Shown: in pieces, positions 1 to 9,381 of the stretch
Numbering within the stretch: the first letter of the stretch is position 1
Layout: each line of letters opens with the position of its first letter
NCBI GenBank assembly: GCA_028284075.1
Contig: JANQSL010000171.1
Span: forward strand, 1 to 64,000
From: Candidatus Sumerlaeia bacterium
Lineage (GTDB): Bacteria; Sumerlaeota; Sumerlaeia; SLMS01; JAHLLQ01
Direction of reading: 5' to 3'
DNA: 64,000 nt
Notes under the pieces: generated by a model
The model's database searches: none
Seen by the model: the letters and a program-made list of their open reading frames with translations, nothing else
What the model was told of the DNA's origin: nothing
Position numbers and translations under genes: made by a program

Positions 1-1
1 A

Positions 2-1474
2 AGCTCGGACAGCAGCCAGGCCTCGGCGACCCCACAGGATGCCACACCTCCCGCGGCTCCCACAGGCCTTGGCGCAAGGGCGGGAGACGGCTCTGTTTCT
101 CTCGTCTGGAACAACAACGGTGAAAGTGACCTGAACGGCTATATCGTCTATCGCTCTACAACAAGTGGCAGCGGCTACTCCGTCATCGCCGGTGTTCTCT
201 CCTCCAGCGACTACACCGACAACACGGCCAGCAACGGAACGACCTATTACTACGTCGTCACTGCCGAAGACAACGTCGGTAATGAGAGCGCCTTCAGCAG
301 CGAGGCATCTGCCACGCCTCAGGACACCACGCCGCCCGCCGCTCCGACGGGACTCGTGGCCACCGCCGGCGATGCCACCGTGTCGCTCGACTGGAACGAC
401 AACGGCGAAGGCGACCTCGCGAGTTACAGCGTGAAGCGCTCCACCACGTCCGGAAGTGGCTACACAACGATCGCCTCCGGCCTCGGCAGCAGCGCCTACA
501 CCGACAATTCCGTCAGTAACGGGACGACCTACTACTACGTTGTCACAGCGACAGACACGAACAGCAATGAAAGCGCGAACGGTGCCGAGGATTCCGCCAC
601 ACCATCCGCTCCGGTCACCATTCCCTATGGCTCGATCGACTTCGACAACTACACGATCGGCAGCTACGGAAGCCAGGATGTGAACTCGAGCTCCTATGAA
701 CTCCTCGACAACGGACACACGATGCGTCTTTACGGCAATACATGGAAGACCATCCCGCTCAACTACACCGTCACGTCGACCACTGTCATCGAGTTCGATT
801 ACAAGTCCGACGGCACCGAGCCGGAAATCGGTGGCGTTGCTTTCGACAACGACACGGCTCTCTCCTCCGGTCAAACGTGGAAGGTCTATGGCACACAGGC
901 GTGGGGTATCACCACATACGACAATTACAACCCCAGCGGCTGGACGTCCTACTCGATCCCCGTTGGCCAAACCCTCTCCGCCGGCAGCTACACCTATCTC
1001 GTTCTCGTCAACGACAAGGACAGCGGATCAGGCACCAACAGCTACATTCGCAACGTCCGCGTTTACGACACACAGTCCGTCGTTGATGATGATGATGGAG
1101 CCCCCGGCTACACCACCACCGGTTCCTGGACGACCTCCGGCTCTTCCGGCTACAACGGCGGAGGCTACCAGTTCGCCAATGCAGGTCAGTCACACACGGC
1201 CATCTGGGATCTCGACATCCCCGTCGCCGGCGACTGGAAGGTCGAAGTGATGTACCGCGCCAGCGGCAACCGGGCGAACAGCGTGGAGTACGATGTCTCC
1301 ACACCCGGCGGAACCCAGACAGTCTACAAAGATCAGACCATTGACAACCTCGTGTGGGTCACTCTCGGCACATACACCTTCAACGGCGGAGACGGCACTG
1401 TTACCCTCGACGCAGCAGGTTCCAGCGGCGGTGCCGTTGTCATCGCCGACGCCATCCGCATCACCAAACAGTAA
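2..1474 (+). CDS. FN3-repeat surface protein with C-terminal beta-sandwich domains (5' truncated)
   Basis: The reading frame is open from base 2, so the start lies outside the window. At least two fibronectin type III repeats are visible. Each begins TPPAAPTGL and carries a YVVTAxD strand (one covers about bases 40-320, the next about 325-605). They are followed by about 290 residues of beta-rich sequence. The last 130 residues, from VDDDDGAPGYTTTGSW on, resemble the golvesin/xanthan-lyase CBD-like module (Gly/Ser-rich, GDWKVEVMYRASGNR). No catalytic residues are recognisable in the visible part. By family, such proteins are exported and act as carbohydrate binding or adhesion arms of larger enzymes. 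A strong hairpin follows the stop, so this is probably the last gene of its transcript. The overall function is unknown. Confidence 0.8.
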   Translation, partial: SSDSSQASATPQDATPPAAPTGLGARAGDGSVSLVWNNNGESDLNGYIVYRSTTSGSGYSVIAGVLSSSDYTDNTASNGTTYYYVVTAEDNVGNESAFSSEASATPQDTTPPAAPTGLVATAGDATVSLDWNDNGEGDLASYSVKRSTTSGSGYTTIASGLGSSAYTDNSVSNGTTYYYVVTATDTNSNESANGAEDSATPSAPVTIPYGSIDFDNYTIGSYGSQDVNSSSYELLDNGHTMRLYGNTWKTIPLNYTVTSTTVIEFDYKSDGTEPEIGGVAFDNDTALSSGQTWKVYGTQAWGITTYDNYNPSGWTSYSIPVGQTLSAGSYTYLVLVNDKDSGSGTNSYIRNVRVYDTQSVVDDDDGAPGYTTTGSWTTSGSSGYNGGGYQFANAGQSHTAIWDLDIPVAGDWKVEVMYRASGNRANSVEYDVSTPGGTQTVYKDQTIDNLVWVTLGTYTFNGGDGTVTLDAAGSSGGAVVIADAIRITKQ

Positions 1475-1500
1475 ACGAAACCAGCAACTCCGACCAGCCG

Positions 1501-1530
1501 ACCGGCACACCATCATGGTGTGCCGGTTGC
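1501..1530 (+). terminator. intrinsic terminator-like hairpin
   Basis: A perfect GC-rich inverted repeat CCGGCACACC / GGTGTGCCGG with a 5-base loop lies 27 bases after the stop of the FN3 protein. It is followed by a short T-rich stretch (TTGCTCCTT), which is weaker than a classical U tract. Confidence 0.6.
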
Positions 1531-1686
1531 TCCTTAAAGTGACTGACGTGCCTTCCTTGAACGAGTCCGGGTAATATGTTGGTTTCGGCCTCTATGATGC
1601 TGTTCTGCTCTCACAAGCCTTTTCTCTCTTGAGGCCCGATGAGGTCCTGATCGTATCTGACGACACCCAGTCTCGGATGCGATGTC

Positions 1687-3393
1687 ATGCTCAAATCCTT
1701 TTCCGTACAGCTCGCCTCGGTCGCCCGGAACCGGCGTGGGCGCCGCAATCTCCGTGTGTTGGCCAGCTTCTTTCTGTTGTTGGCGACCATGGTCACCATT
1801 TACTCAATCACTTTCCACCTGCTCATGCAGATGGAAGGGCAGGAGCACTCGTGGATCACGGGATTCTACTGGACGCTGACTGTGATGTCCACGCTTGGCT
1901 TCGGAGACATCACCTTCCAGTCGGATATCGGCCGCCTGTTCTCGATGGTGGTGCTGATCTCCGGCACCATTTTCATGCTGGTTCTCCTGCCCTTCACGTT
2001 TATTGAGTTTTTCTACGACCCGTGGATGAAGGCTCAGGCCGAGACACGGGCGCCGCGCCGGCTTCCGCCGGGAACGCGCGACCACGTCCTGCTGACCAGC
2101 CACGACTCGGTGGCCACGGCTCTGATCCGGCGCCTTCAGCAGTACAAGTATCCCTATGCCCTTGTGGTACCGGACGTTGATGAGGCCTTGAACCTGCACG
2201 ATCTGGGGCTGAACGTGATGGTCGGCGATCTGGACAGCCCGGAAACCTGGAAGAACGCGCGGGCAAGTGATGCCGCATTGCTCGCGAGTACTTCGAGCGA
2301 CGTCACGAACACGAACGTGGCCTTTACCGTGCGTGGTCTGGCGGATAAGCTCCCCATCATCACATCGGCATTCGATGCCTCCTCGGTGGATGTTCTCAAG
2401 CTTGCGGGTAGCAGTTATGTGCTGCGCCTGGAAGAGATGATCGGCCAGTCATTCGCCCGGCGAACGCTGGGGGGAGACGCGAAGTCTCACATGATCGGGA
2501 AGTTCGACGAGTTGCTGATCGCCGAAGCGACCGCGCACGACACGCCTTTGGTGGGAAAGACCCTTCGGGAAAGCGGACTGCGTCAGAATCTGGGCATCAC
2601 CGTGGTGGGTGTCTGGGAGCGAGGACGTTTCGAGCCGGCGCGGGCCGAAACCATGATCAACAACCACACGGTTCTCGTGCTGGCTGGCTCGAAGGAACAC
2701 ATGACGCGTTACGATGAGCTCTTCTGCATCTACAACGTGTCGTCCGAACCCGTGGTGATTGTGGGCGGGGGCCGTGTGGGGCGAGCCACCGCCCGTGCCC
2801 TCGCGCGACGGAACGTGGATTATCGGATTGTCGAACCACGGGCCGAGCGGGTTTCCGATCCGGAGAAGTGCGTGATCGGTAGTGCGGCAGACCTGGAAGT
2901 GCTTGAGAAAGCCGGCATCCGCAAGACGTCCACGGTTATTATCACACCCCACGATGACGACCTTAATGTGTACCTGACAATCTACTGTCGGCAGCTTCGT
3001 CCGGATGTCCAGATTCTGAGCCGCGCCACGCACGAACGGAATGTGGCGAAGATGCATCGTGCCGGAGCGGACAGTGTGTTGTCCTACGCTTCGATCGGCA
3101 CCAGTGTGGTGATGAATCTGTTACAGCGCAGTACGATCCTGATGGTTGCCGAGGGATTGAATCTGTTCAAAGTCCGGGTGCCCGGCGAGTTCGCAGGCAA
3201 AACCATCGGGGAGACCTCGATCCGTGAAACCACGGGGTGCAGCGTCGTTGCCATCCGGACAGAACGCGGCATGGAGGTGGTCCCCAGCCCTTCGGCAGTC
3301 CTGTCGCCGGACGCTGACATCGTGCTGATTGGCACCACCGAGGCGGAAGAACATTTTCTCAAACTCTACGGTAAAGGCGGCCCGGATCAATAA
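1687..3393 (+). CDS. K+ channel with two RCK (TrkA-N/TrkA-C) modules
   Basis: 568 residues. Two membrane segments (about residues 22-48 and 78-102) flank a pore loop with the filter TLGFGD instead of the usual TVGYGD. A first RCK half starts after residue 115 (DHVLLTSHDSVATALIRRL), with a TrkA-C-like part around 260-330. A second RCK begins near 352 with a well-preserved Rossmann motif VVIVGGGRVGRATARALARR, and its TrkA-C domain covers about 480-560. The first RCK lacks the canonical GxGxxG, while the second keeps it. This layout (2-TM pore plus two RCK domains in one chain) matches ligand-gated K+ channels of the GsuK type, in which a tetramer forms an octameric gating ring. The gene is monocistronic. 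It faces no partner and lies just outside the left tRNA-like repeat. Confidence 0.88.
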   Translation: MLKSFSVQLASVARNRRGRRNLRVLASFFLLLATMVTIYSITFHLLMQMEGQEHSWITGFYWTLTVMSTLGFGDITFQSDIGRLFSMVVLISGTIFMLVLLPFTFIEFFYDPWMKAQAETRAPRRLPPGTRDHVLLTSHDSVATALIRRLQQYKYPYALVVPDVDEALNLHDLGLNVMVGDLDSPETWKNARASDAALLASTSSDVTNTNVAFTVRGLADKLPIITSAFDASSVDVLKLAGSSYVLRLEEMIGQSFARRTLGGDAKSHMIGKFDELLIAEATAHDTPLVGKTLRESGLRQNLGITVVGVWERGRFEPARAETMINNHTVLVLAGSKEHMTRYDELFCIYNVSSEPVVIVGGGRVGRATARALARRNVDYRIVEPRAERVSDPEKCVIGSAADLEVLEKAGIRKTSTVIITPHDDDLNVYLTIYCRQLRPDVQILSRATHERNVAKMHRAGADSVLSYASIGTSVVMNLLQRSTILMVAEGLNLFKVRVPGEFAGKTIGETSIRETTGCSVVAIRTERGMEVVPSPSAVLSPDADIVLIGTTEAEEHFLKLYGKGGPDQ

Positions 3394-3609
3394 GGAGACA
3401 CCCGAAGGCCCTGCAACCCTCGACCAAAAGGCCACAACACTAGCATAAACAACGGGACCGCGAAAGGGGGCAGGACAGGGGCGCCAAGATACCGGATTCC
3501 ATAACAAGCCGAACGGCGCCCGGAAGACGTGGGCGGTTTCTGCAGGGTAGTTCATGGATGCAGAAGCTGAGGAGTCACAAGGAGAAGGCAAAGCTCAGGA
3601 ACGAAACAC

Positions 3610-3683
3610 GTGCTGAACGTGCATTATCGGATTGTAAGTCCGGCTTCTTTAGAAGATACGATTTGTTTTGGGAGCAGAGGGTC
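3610..3683 (+). repeat. tRNA-derived direct repeat, copy A (degenerate); gap 3394-3770
   Basis: The 377-base gap between the K+ channel and the GalT-like gene holds no convincing gene. In it lies a 74-base stretch that aligns, with one indel, to 49792-49864. 30 of the first 40 bases match (GTGCTGARCGTG, then AAGTCCGG) and the 17-mer TTTGGGAGCAGAGGGTC is identical. A CGGA-TTGTAAG-TCCG stem with a 7-base loop resembles a tRNA anticodon arm. The 17-mer is the 3' side of a tRNA-Pro(UGG)-type anticodon arm plus variable region, followed by a decayed T-loop (ATTCGAGTC). No intact tRNA can be folded here. Whether this is an attachment site or a dispersed repeat cannot be decided from one window. Confidence 0.6.
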
Positions 3684-3770
3684 CTGAATTCGAGTCTTGG
3701 CAGATTGTGGCCGGAGTTTGAAAGGGATGAAGAACCGGGCTGGAAGTGGCTTTTTCGGACGCGGCCCCAC

Positions 3771-4814
3771 CTAGACCATGAACAGACCTTCGATACGGTC
3801 CAGCGGCGAAGTCTGTACATCGGGTGCGTTGCCACTGATAATTTGCCGACACACATTGAGTCCGTTGTGCCGGAACCATTCCACATTCTCATTACGCGAG
3901 AGGCTGTCAATCGGTGGAACGATAATTTCGCCGGCCATTTCGATAATTCCAACGCCCTCCGACTTGATATGGCGAATGCTTTCAGGAGTGCGGAAGTCGG
4001 GATGACGAAGAAAGAGAAAACACGTCATTTGTGATTCTGAAAGCCTCATCAGATAATTGCAGGTGCACTTGCCAGGGTCTCGAGCTTTCCAGCGACCAAT
4101 GATTTCACTCGAAACCCTCAATGCTTCCTCGAGTCCACCCTCGACAATCAATACAGGACAGTACCATTGCAGGCGGCTGACACTGATGTCATCCCTGTCG
4201 CTCAGGCAAACACGAGGTACGGATTCCATTGGCAGATCAAGTCGCCGGAAGAGTTGAACATGATGGTGTCCGAGGACGGAGGCTCCGGCCCATTCCACGT
4301 CGCTGTTGGACGCGGCCAGCCAGCCTGGAGCGGAGTGCAGGAAAGCGGCGGTCTCCCTCAGGCCCCGCTCACCGATACGCATGGGTTCATGGAAGCGGGT
4401 GTTCATGACAAAGTGCCCCGGGTGGAGAGGGAACGGGGTCAGGTGGGCGAAGAAAGAAGTGCCATGAATCTCAAACTCGAAGGCTCTGAGCCGTTCCTTG
4501 CCGGGAGTGCCAATGTTTTCAAAGCAGAGCGGGCAGGTGAAACGCTCGCCGATTTGTTTTGGATTATAGCTGAGTCGCGAGTAGTTGATTTGCAGACGCA
4601 GCGTGGCCTGACAGTGTTCGTCACGGAACTCCAAATACTCGTTTGGCTGAGTCAGATGGCCGAAGTAACCGGTGGATTCGGACCATCTCTCAAGCTCTCC
4701 AAGGACCTGCCCCAGTGACGCTCCGTCGGTTTGCATTGCCGAGAGACGATTTTGCACCTCGGTCTGATCGATGAGCAAGCCTGTCGGAAGACATTCCCGC
4801 ACTTCGCTCTTCAT
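3771..4814 (-). CDS. class II galactose-1-phosphate uridylyltransferase-like protein (short form)
   Basis: 347 residues. The segment AGASVLGHHHVQLFRRLDLP (about residues 170-190) matches the class II GalT active-site context GxSxLxHxHFQ, where the His before the Gln-containing turn carries the uridylyl group. A CPLC motif near residue 95 resembles a metal site. Known class II enzymes are near 490-500 residues, so this is a shortened or divergent version; the related DUF4922/GDP-hexose phosphorylase group is an alternative. The start overlaps the stop of the upstream hydrolase gene (ATGA), indicating translational coupling. With the GHMP kinase and the epimerase of the same strand it would complete a Leloir pathway. 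That assignment is inference, strengthened by the context. It is the last gene of the cluster. Confidence 0.7.
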   Translation of the reverse strand: MKSEVRECLPTGLLIDQTEVQNRLSAMQTDGASLGQVLGELERWSESTGYFGHLTQPNEYLEFRDEHCQATLRLQINYSRLSYNPKQIGERFTCPLCFENIGTPGKERLRAFEFEIHGTSFFAHLTPFPLHPGHFVMNTRFHEPMRIGERGLRETAAFLHSAPGWLAASNSDVEWAGASVLGHHHVQLFRRLDLPMESVPRVCLSDRDDISVSRLQWYCPVLIVEGGLEEALRVSSEIIGRWKARDPGKCTCNYLMRLSESQMTCFLFLRHPDFRTPESIRHIKSEGVGIIEMAGEIIVPPIDSLSRNENVEWFRHNGLNVCRQIISGNAPDVQTSPLDRIEGLFMV

Positions 4815-7800
4815 TTTGCTTCCACCTCGGAGAGCCAGAGCAGACCAGGACGTCCAATAACTCCTTTGCCGGCAGGTTGAAAAATCCGAAGAGACATCGC
4901 TTCAACTTCGTCAAACTCGAGCCTGGAGGAAGGAATGCTCTTTTCGTTTTCAGAAGTGCCGACCGTTCGCCAGCGTGTATCATCCGCTTCACGAATCTGA
5001 ACATGTACCATCTGTGAGGTTTGCCAGGCTTCGTTGTCTTTTGCCCAATAAAGGATAACCTCAGACAGACTGGTGGGGGAGGAAAATGTGAATTCCACCC
5101 AGTGAGGAGTGACACCCTCGTCGCTTGCCCATGCCACCTCATTCCACGTTAATGAACTGTCTTCAACAATGCCGTCATTCAGGGGAGACAGGTTGTAGCC
5201 ATAGTAGGTGGAATCGGCTCGAACAAGGACATCTTCCGCCCGCAAAAGGCTGGCGTTTTTTGCAAGGACGATAATTGGAACCGCGACTCGAGTCGATGTG
5301 CGATCATCGGATTCGAAGTCGATAACGATTTCGTCGAGGAGATCCCTTTCAAGTGGACGATCAGTGACTTCCAATTCAATCTTCAATGATCTTCCAGCCT
5401 GTGCCGGAAGTGTGAAGCTGTTAAGAGGCGAAGTCGTGATCCCCTCCGGAAGCTCCAATTCCAGTGAACCGTGCATCACCGAAGACAGATTGTTCCGCAA
5501 CTCGAGATTCAGGACTGACCTCTCGCCCAGGATGATCTCCCGCGGTTGCGGATCGATGCTGATCGCGTTCAGAGTCGGCAGATCGGTGAGAAACCACGGA
5601 CCGGCGTCTTTGCCATCAGGACTGCGGACTTCGACTCGGATGCTGTTTTCACCGCTCCACGAGAGCGGAATCGGGATCGATGCTTCCGGAGCCATTGCGT
5701 ATGGCTTCAGAGTTTCCGTGCCACAGCTCAGACGGACCTCCAGGTCTTTTGCACCATTCTCCGAACGGAAGAGTACCGTCTCTCCGGGAACGATCCCAAC
5801 GGGCATTTGAACGAGAGACCCGCCGCTTCCCGGAAGGCCTTCTTTGCCTGCCTGAAGCGCGCGAAGGATCGATATGGCCCGCAAAAATTCGGGTTGGTAG
5901 AGAGGTTCGAGAGCGGAATATATCTTCTCGGACCATACCTGAATCGTCAGCCAGTCTTCGGCCGTGCTGACCATTGACCATTCCTCTCGCAATGGGTTGT
6001 CAATCATTTCAAAACGCAGGTATTTCTCAGCAAGTTCATCGATGGTTTGATTCTGAAGTTCAATCACCGATTCGAGTGCCTCTTCACTTCGTTCGACAAG
6101 CATCACACAATCCACGGACAGAGGCTCGAGCCGCCATGGAACATTGTTTTTCTCGATGCGCCTCGAGGTGCCTTCCAAAAGATCGATCGCCAGAAACCCG
6201 CTGGTGGAAAGGAGCTCGGGTTCAAGGCTGAATTCTCCTGACTGGAGCACTTCTGACGGATTGTACAAGGTGAAGTAGACGGGAGTGGTAAGATCAGTTT
6301 TTGCGGAGGAAGATCCGCCCCCCCAGCGCTCGATCAGAATGTTCTCGTTTCCGGATCTGGCGAAAGTGATGGGTTCCCATCCGGCCGTGGTCGTTCGCTG
6401 TTGTGGCTGCATGTAACGCAAAAAGACCGGCCGGTCTTCATTGTAGAGATCCGGATCCTGCCAATACGGAGCCTCCGCGGCGTTGTGACTAAAGAATCCC
6501 GGCCAGAAGCCATAATGGAAGCACCGTGCAAAGTAGTCTTCGACTTTCTTGCCGCGAAAGTTGGCGAACCGTACGTTCTGGAGGTAACAATAGGGTTTAT
6601 GATACAGCATCGCTCGCAGGTAATCCATCTCATCAATACGTGGAGGAGCGATAGTCTCTCCCTCACCCCAGCTTGTTTCGATGCCCAGGACGTCCAGAAA
6701 ATGTACGGACCATGCCCACTGATAGAGAGCGGTATTGGCCATCAGAAGATGTCCGTTTTTGCGCAGACGTGCGAGCGCCTCTTCTGCAAGTTCGAAATTG
6801 TGCATCATGATAACCTGGGCGGCACGAGCGGTTGTTGCATCGAAGGTAAGCGGGATACGGCTCAGACGAAGATGCTCCCGCCGGTAGTTGAGATCCTTGG
6901 CATCCCATCCCTCGAAGCTGTCGAGATAGAGCCCTGTAACCGATTCGGGATCGTTTGGCGGGTGTTGATCATACAGTTCCTGATAAGCGAGCCAGTTGCC
7001 ATCGAAACCGTTGTACGGATCGCCATCCGTTCTCGGGAGATCAGGATTGCTGTTTGTAGGCACTCGCGCGCCCACTGCCCACGGAGTCTCCACCCAGGTA
7101 ACCTGCATTTGGTCATCACGTCCCCGGGTTGATGAACTCCGAACGTGAGATCCTTTTCGAGAGTCCATGGACATAATGATTTCAGAGAGAGCCTCCAGAG
7201 TTCGCGGAGTGTCCGGCGCCATGTCCACGTACTGTACTACCGGTTCGCAATAAACGAGAGACTCAATTCCATTGGCGTTGTTGTAGGCGACGGAAACGTT
7301 TGGGTGATATTCGTGAAACTGAAAGGCGAAGTCTTCAACGCGCTGTACCGTATCGAGTTGAGTGAAAGGCATCCATTGCCCCTGCTTTTTCACGCGATGT
7401 TCCCATGAGACCGGATTTGCATCGTACCACTCTCGCAGTGCACCTCTGAATCGACGCTCAGGTTCGAATTCAAAGATGATGAACTCAAAGGGAACCATGT
7501 CGGGAAAGTTGACTGTTTCGCCGGAGATCGTGACATCAATCTCCGCAACAAGAGCATTTCTCTGACCATCCCAGCGGACACGATGAATGCGAGGCCTGTC
7601 CATTGGCAGTCCAAGGCCGAGTCCATAGTTTGAAGTTGTTACTGCCGCGAATGGGAAACGGGACATCGCTCCTCGCGCCCCCGCCGTGGTACCGACAAGT
7701 TCCATCAACTCCGGTTGCCCCTCCACCGGAAGCTCCCGGTGCTGATCACGCAGCCAGGTCACCTGTTTATCCGGTACGGGAATCACGAGAGAGATCGTTA

Positions 7801-8233
7801 TCGGCCGTTCGCCATCATCATTGCTCTCATTGTATACAAATCCGGAGATCCGGGAGACGGAGCCCTGCGGATTCCAGGAGACTTTCACATCGAATTCAGC
7901 ATCGACGAGGATGCTCCGAAGTTCCTCTTCGGCCAAGGCGGGAATTTTCACCACCAAAGCCGGGTCATGGAGTGGACCAAGAAGACCTGATTCGACGGGC
8001 TCGGTTTCGACAATGGAGCCTACGGTGTTGAGTTCGGAGCGATCCGGAATAACCATATCGATCTCGGTACCTGTCCACTCCTGAATTTCAAGAGTGATGG
8101 GACCAACACCGGAAATGGATTTCAAAGCAAGCCGGCCTCCCTCATTTACCAGCTCAAACGCCGTTGCCGATGTCGCAAGCAGCATCGAAGTGACAGCTAT
8201 AAACGAAGCTGTGCTACAGTTACGCCGAACCAT
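4811..8233 (-). CDS. exported putative glycoside hydrolase with C-terminal discoidin-like domain
   Basis: 1140 residues with a signal peptide (SFIAVTSMLLATSATAFE). The N-terminal about 270 residues are beta-sandwich-like. Then comes a probable TIM-barrel-like centre (about 280-640), with GLYLDSFEGWD near 440 and GIETSWGEGE near 530 as the best candidates for acidic active-site strands. After it come beta-rich regions and a C-terminal F5/8 type C (discoidin)-like domain (about 985-1135: STYYGYNLSPLNDGIVEDSS, WVEFTFSSPTSLSEVILYW). I cannot assign a GH family with confidence. It lies between the GHMP kinase and the GalT-like gene, so a galactose-releasing activity is plausible, but that is inferred from position alone. 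It is exported to the periplasm or surface. Confidence 0.72.
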   Translation of the reverse strand: MVRRNCSTASFIAVTSMLLATSATAFELVNEGGRLALKSISGVGPITLEIQEWTGTEIDMVIPDRSELNTVGSIVETEPVESGLLGPLHDPALVVKIPALAEEELRSILVDAEFDVKVSWNPQGSVSRISGFVYNESNDDGERPITISLVIPVPDKQVTWLRDQHRELPVEGQPELMELVGTTAGARGAMSRFPFAAVTTSNYGLGLGLPMDRPRIHRVRWDGQRNALVAEIDVTISGETVNFPDMVPFEFIIFEFEPERRFRGALREWYDANPVSWEHRVKKQGQWMPFTQLDTVQRVEDFAFQFHEYHPNVSVAYNNANGIESLVYCEPVVQYVDMAPDTPRTLEALSEIIMSMDSRKGSHVRSSSTRGRDDQMQVTWVETPWAVGARVPTNSNPDLPRTDGDPYNGFDGNWLAYQELYDQHPPNDPESVTGLYLDSFEGWDAKDLNYRREHLRLSRIPLTFDATTARAAQVIMMHNFELAEEALARLRKNGHLLMANTALYQWAWSVHFLDVLGIETSWGEGETIAPPRIDEMDYLRAMLYHKPYCYLQNVRFANFRGKKVEDYFARCFHYGFWPGFFSHNAAEAPYWQDPDLYNEDRPVFLRYMQPQQRTTTAGWEPITFARSGNENILIERWGGGSSSAKTDLTTPVYFTLYNPSEVLQSGEFSLEPELLSTSGFLAIDLLEGTSRRIEKNNVPWRLEPLSVDCVMLVERSEEALESVIELQNQTIDELAEKYLRFEMIDNPLREEWSMVSTAEDWLTIQVWSEKIYSALEPLYQPEFLRAISILRALQAGKEGLPGSGGSLVQMPVGIVPGETVLFRSENGAKDLEVRLSCGTETLKPYAMAPEASIPIPLSWSGENSIRVEVRSPDGKDAGPWFLTDLPTLNAISIDPQPREIILGERSVLNLELRNNLSSVMHGSLELELPEGITTSPLNSFTLPAQAGRSLKIELEVTDRPLERDLLDEIVIDFESDDRTSTRVAVPIIVLAKNASLLRAEDVLVRADSTYYGYNLSPLNDGIVEDSSLTWNEVAWASDEGVTPHWVEFTFSSPTSLSEVILYWAKDNEAWQTSQMVHVQIREADDTRWRTVGTSENEKSIPSSRLEFDEVEAMSLRIFQPAGKGVIGRPGLLWLSEVEAK

Positions 8234-8271
8234 TCTGTTGTACTCCGTGATGTAGTCCGATTGCCGGGACC

Positions 8272-9381
8272 CTAGCTGACTGCCTCCGCTATTCCCGAGC
8301 GATCTATTTTGACTCCGGAACCGGGATGTACAATCCAGGCTCGGAGACCCGCTTTTTGATAGAGGTCAAGAATGTCTTTCCCGTCGCTCTTGCAAAGAAG
8401 GAAGAAGGAACCGCCACATCCAGATCCATTGATTTTTCCTCCGAGGGCTCCAGCTTCGAGGCCAAGCTGGATCAGTCTGTCGATCTCCGGCAGAGACACT
8501 TCGATGTTTCTCGACAGGTACTCGTGATGGCTTGTGAGAAGCGATCCGATGTCTCCTGTCGCGACGGAGCCGCTGTTGAGAACTCTGCGTGCCTGTTCCG
8601 TGAGATATCTGTTTTCAAGGGTTGCCCGTGCCATCAACGCCTCCTCTGCAGACAGATTGCAGGCGATGCCGGCCGGGAGTGAACGGACCGTCGGAGACAA
8701 ATCTTTGTAGGGAATTCCAAGATTCTCCAGAACACGGCGTTTCGAGCCCAGAACTCCGTTTGTGTCCTTCGGAATTCCAGAGTCGACAAGGACGAATGTT
8801 CCGCCCGTGAATTCAAGGCGCTCATGATGATATGGTGGCTTGCAATCCAGCCAGATTGTGCCGCCGAGGGCCGCAGCGAAGTGGTCCATCATTCCGCCGG
8901 GTGAATTGAATTCAACAACTTCTGACTGATGTGCAAGCCTCGCGATTGCGGTGGGATTGTCGATTCTCGAGTCATGTGCGGCAGCCAGCAAAAACGCCAC
9001 CCATGCAACCTGCAATGCCGATGAACTGGATGCACCACTGTTGAGCGGAATATCGCCTTTTACGGTAACGTCATATCCCGTGTTCCAGAGGACTCCGGCT
9101 CGCGCCAATACATTGACTCCGGCAGCCAGATAGTCACGATCGTGTAGATATGTATTGTTTTTTGTCGTCGACAGCTCACGGAACTCGGAGATGTCCGGGA
9201 GAGAGATACGGAAAAAATCGTGCTCATTCGGAATGGCGTGAACGGAAACCCGCAGGTCGATGGCTGCCGCAATAACCGGTAGTCCAAGGTAATCCTGGTG
9301 TTCTCCGAAAAGGCAAATTCGACCCGGCGACGAGGTTGTAATTGTTGGGGCTCCGGCGGAGGAACCGTTCATCGGAGGCAT
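8272..9381 (-). CDS. galactokinase-like GHMP kinase
   Basis: 369 residues, the usual length for GalK. Motif 1 is PGRICLFGEHQDY near residue 19 (the galactokinase signature GRxNLxGEHxDY with Cys for Asn). The ATP-binding motif is PLNSGASSSSALQVA near 113. The C-terminal motif GGKINGSGCGGS is near 316. It would phosphorylate galactose or a related sugar to the 1-phosphate, although arabinokinase- or fucokinase-type GHMP kinases share these motifs. Its start overlaps the end of the dehydrogenase gene by 13 bases. It is followed after 38 bases by the big exported hydrolase, and further down by the GalT-like gene that would use its product. Confidence 0.85.
   Translation of the reverse strand: MPPMNGSSAGAPTITTSSPGRICLFGEHQDYLGLPVIAAAIDLRVSVHAIPNEHDFFRISLPDISEFRELSTTKNNTYLHDRDYLAAGVNVLARAGVLWNTGYDVTVKGDIPLNSGASSSSALQVAWVAFLLAAAHDSRIDNPTAIARLAHQSEVVEFNSPGGMMDHFAAALGGTIWLDCKPPYHHERLEFTGGTFVLVDSGIPKDTNGVLGSKRRVLENLGIPYKDLSPTVRSLPAGIACNLSAEEALMARATLENRYLTEQARRVLNSGSVATGDIGSLLTSHHEYLSRNIEVSLPEIDRLIQLGLEAGALGGKINGSGCGGSFFLLCKSDGKDILDLYQKAGLRAWIVHPGSGVKIDRSGIAEAVS

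Noticed and set aside
3558-4034. 158-codon plus-strand open frame over the GalT-like gene and the left repeat
   Set aside because: It has no domain or ribosome site and overlaps the conserved minus-strand GalT-like frame and the tRNA-like repeat.
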